Positions 14,858 through 14,958 of a DNA stretch of 14,958 bases are shown in pieces. Position numbers and translations under genes: made by a program. The DNA is taken from NCBI GenBank assembly GCA_019057975.1, contig JAHLWJ010000090.1, forward strand, positions 1 through 14,958. The letters run 5' to 3'. The DNA comes from Promethearchaeota archaeon. Lineage in GTDB: Archaea; Asgardarchaeota; Lokiarchaeia; Sigynarchaeales; SOKP01. Each line of letters opens with the position of its first letter. The stretch's first letter is position 1. The notes under the pieces are model-generated. The model made no database searches. It saw only the letters and a list, made by a program, of their open reading frames with translations, and had not been told where the DNA came from.

Positions 14858-14958
14858 TTAATCATATATTTTTAAATTTTTCATTACTATTTTGTTTTAT
14901 AGTTAAAAGTCTCTTAAAAGAATGATATTTCTTTCTTCTAACAGTTTATGGTATCCTG

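Overview
This is a surface-polysaccharide biosynthesis locus. Every gene I can support reads on the minus strand, so the biological order runs from the right end of the window to the left. The DNA is very AT-rich (about 30% G+C by eye, below 20% in places). A GerM-domain lipoprotein sits at the left edge, and one gene fuses a ferredoxin/FrhB module to a polysaccharide pyruvyl transferase module. Together these suggest an anaerobic low-GC Firmicute. A Halanaerobium-like organism is my guess, but nothing in the window proves it. In a diderm Firmicute the product would be an O-antigen-like chain; in a monoderm it would be a capsule or exopolysaccharide.

Layout, in transcription order: a Wzz-type chain-length regulator (14789-13863); a Wzx flippase of the MOP family (13668-12166); a class I SAM methyltransferase (12155-11220); an 844-residue ferredoxin-FrhB-pyruvyl transferase fusion (11214-8680). 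Next comes a decayed stretch: an orphan gene start (8614-8510), the C-terminal half of a GT4 glycosyltransferase (8492-7845), and a GT2 glycosyltransferase broken by a frameshift and cut short at its 3' end (7669-7185). Two intact glycosyltransferases follow (GT2, 7184-6195; GT4, 6145-5060). A second decayed stretch holds what looks like the end of an IS3-family insertion sequence (5030-4961), a 93-codon GT4 remnant (4937-4656) and unassigned relic sequence (4655-4393). Then come a Wzy-type polymerase (4392-3013), a GT4 (2939-1821) and a DUF1972-type GT4, probably a rhamnosyltransferase (1804-701). After 171 noncoding bases, a separately promoted GerM-domain lipoprotein (529-1) runs off the left edge.

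How they work together: the glycosyltransferases build a repeat unit on undecaprenyl phosphate inside the cell. The methyltransferase and the pyruvyl transferase module may decorate it. Wzx flips it across the membrane, Wzy polymerises it, and Wzz sets the chain length. No initiating sugar-phosphate transferase and no nucleotide-sugar synthesis gene is in the window, so the operon probably begins to the right of it or depends on genes elsewhere.

The most notable points are the three-part fusion protein, three glycosyltransferase genes in visible decay (one beside an IS scar), and a sharp change of base composition inside wzx. Together they suggest the polysaccharide structure has recently been remodelled by recombination and gene loss. 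I saw no tRNA, rRNA, CRISPR array or complete mobile element.
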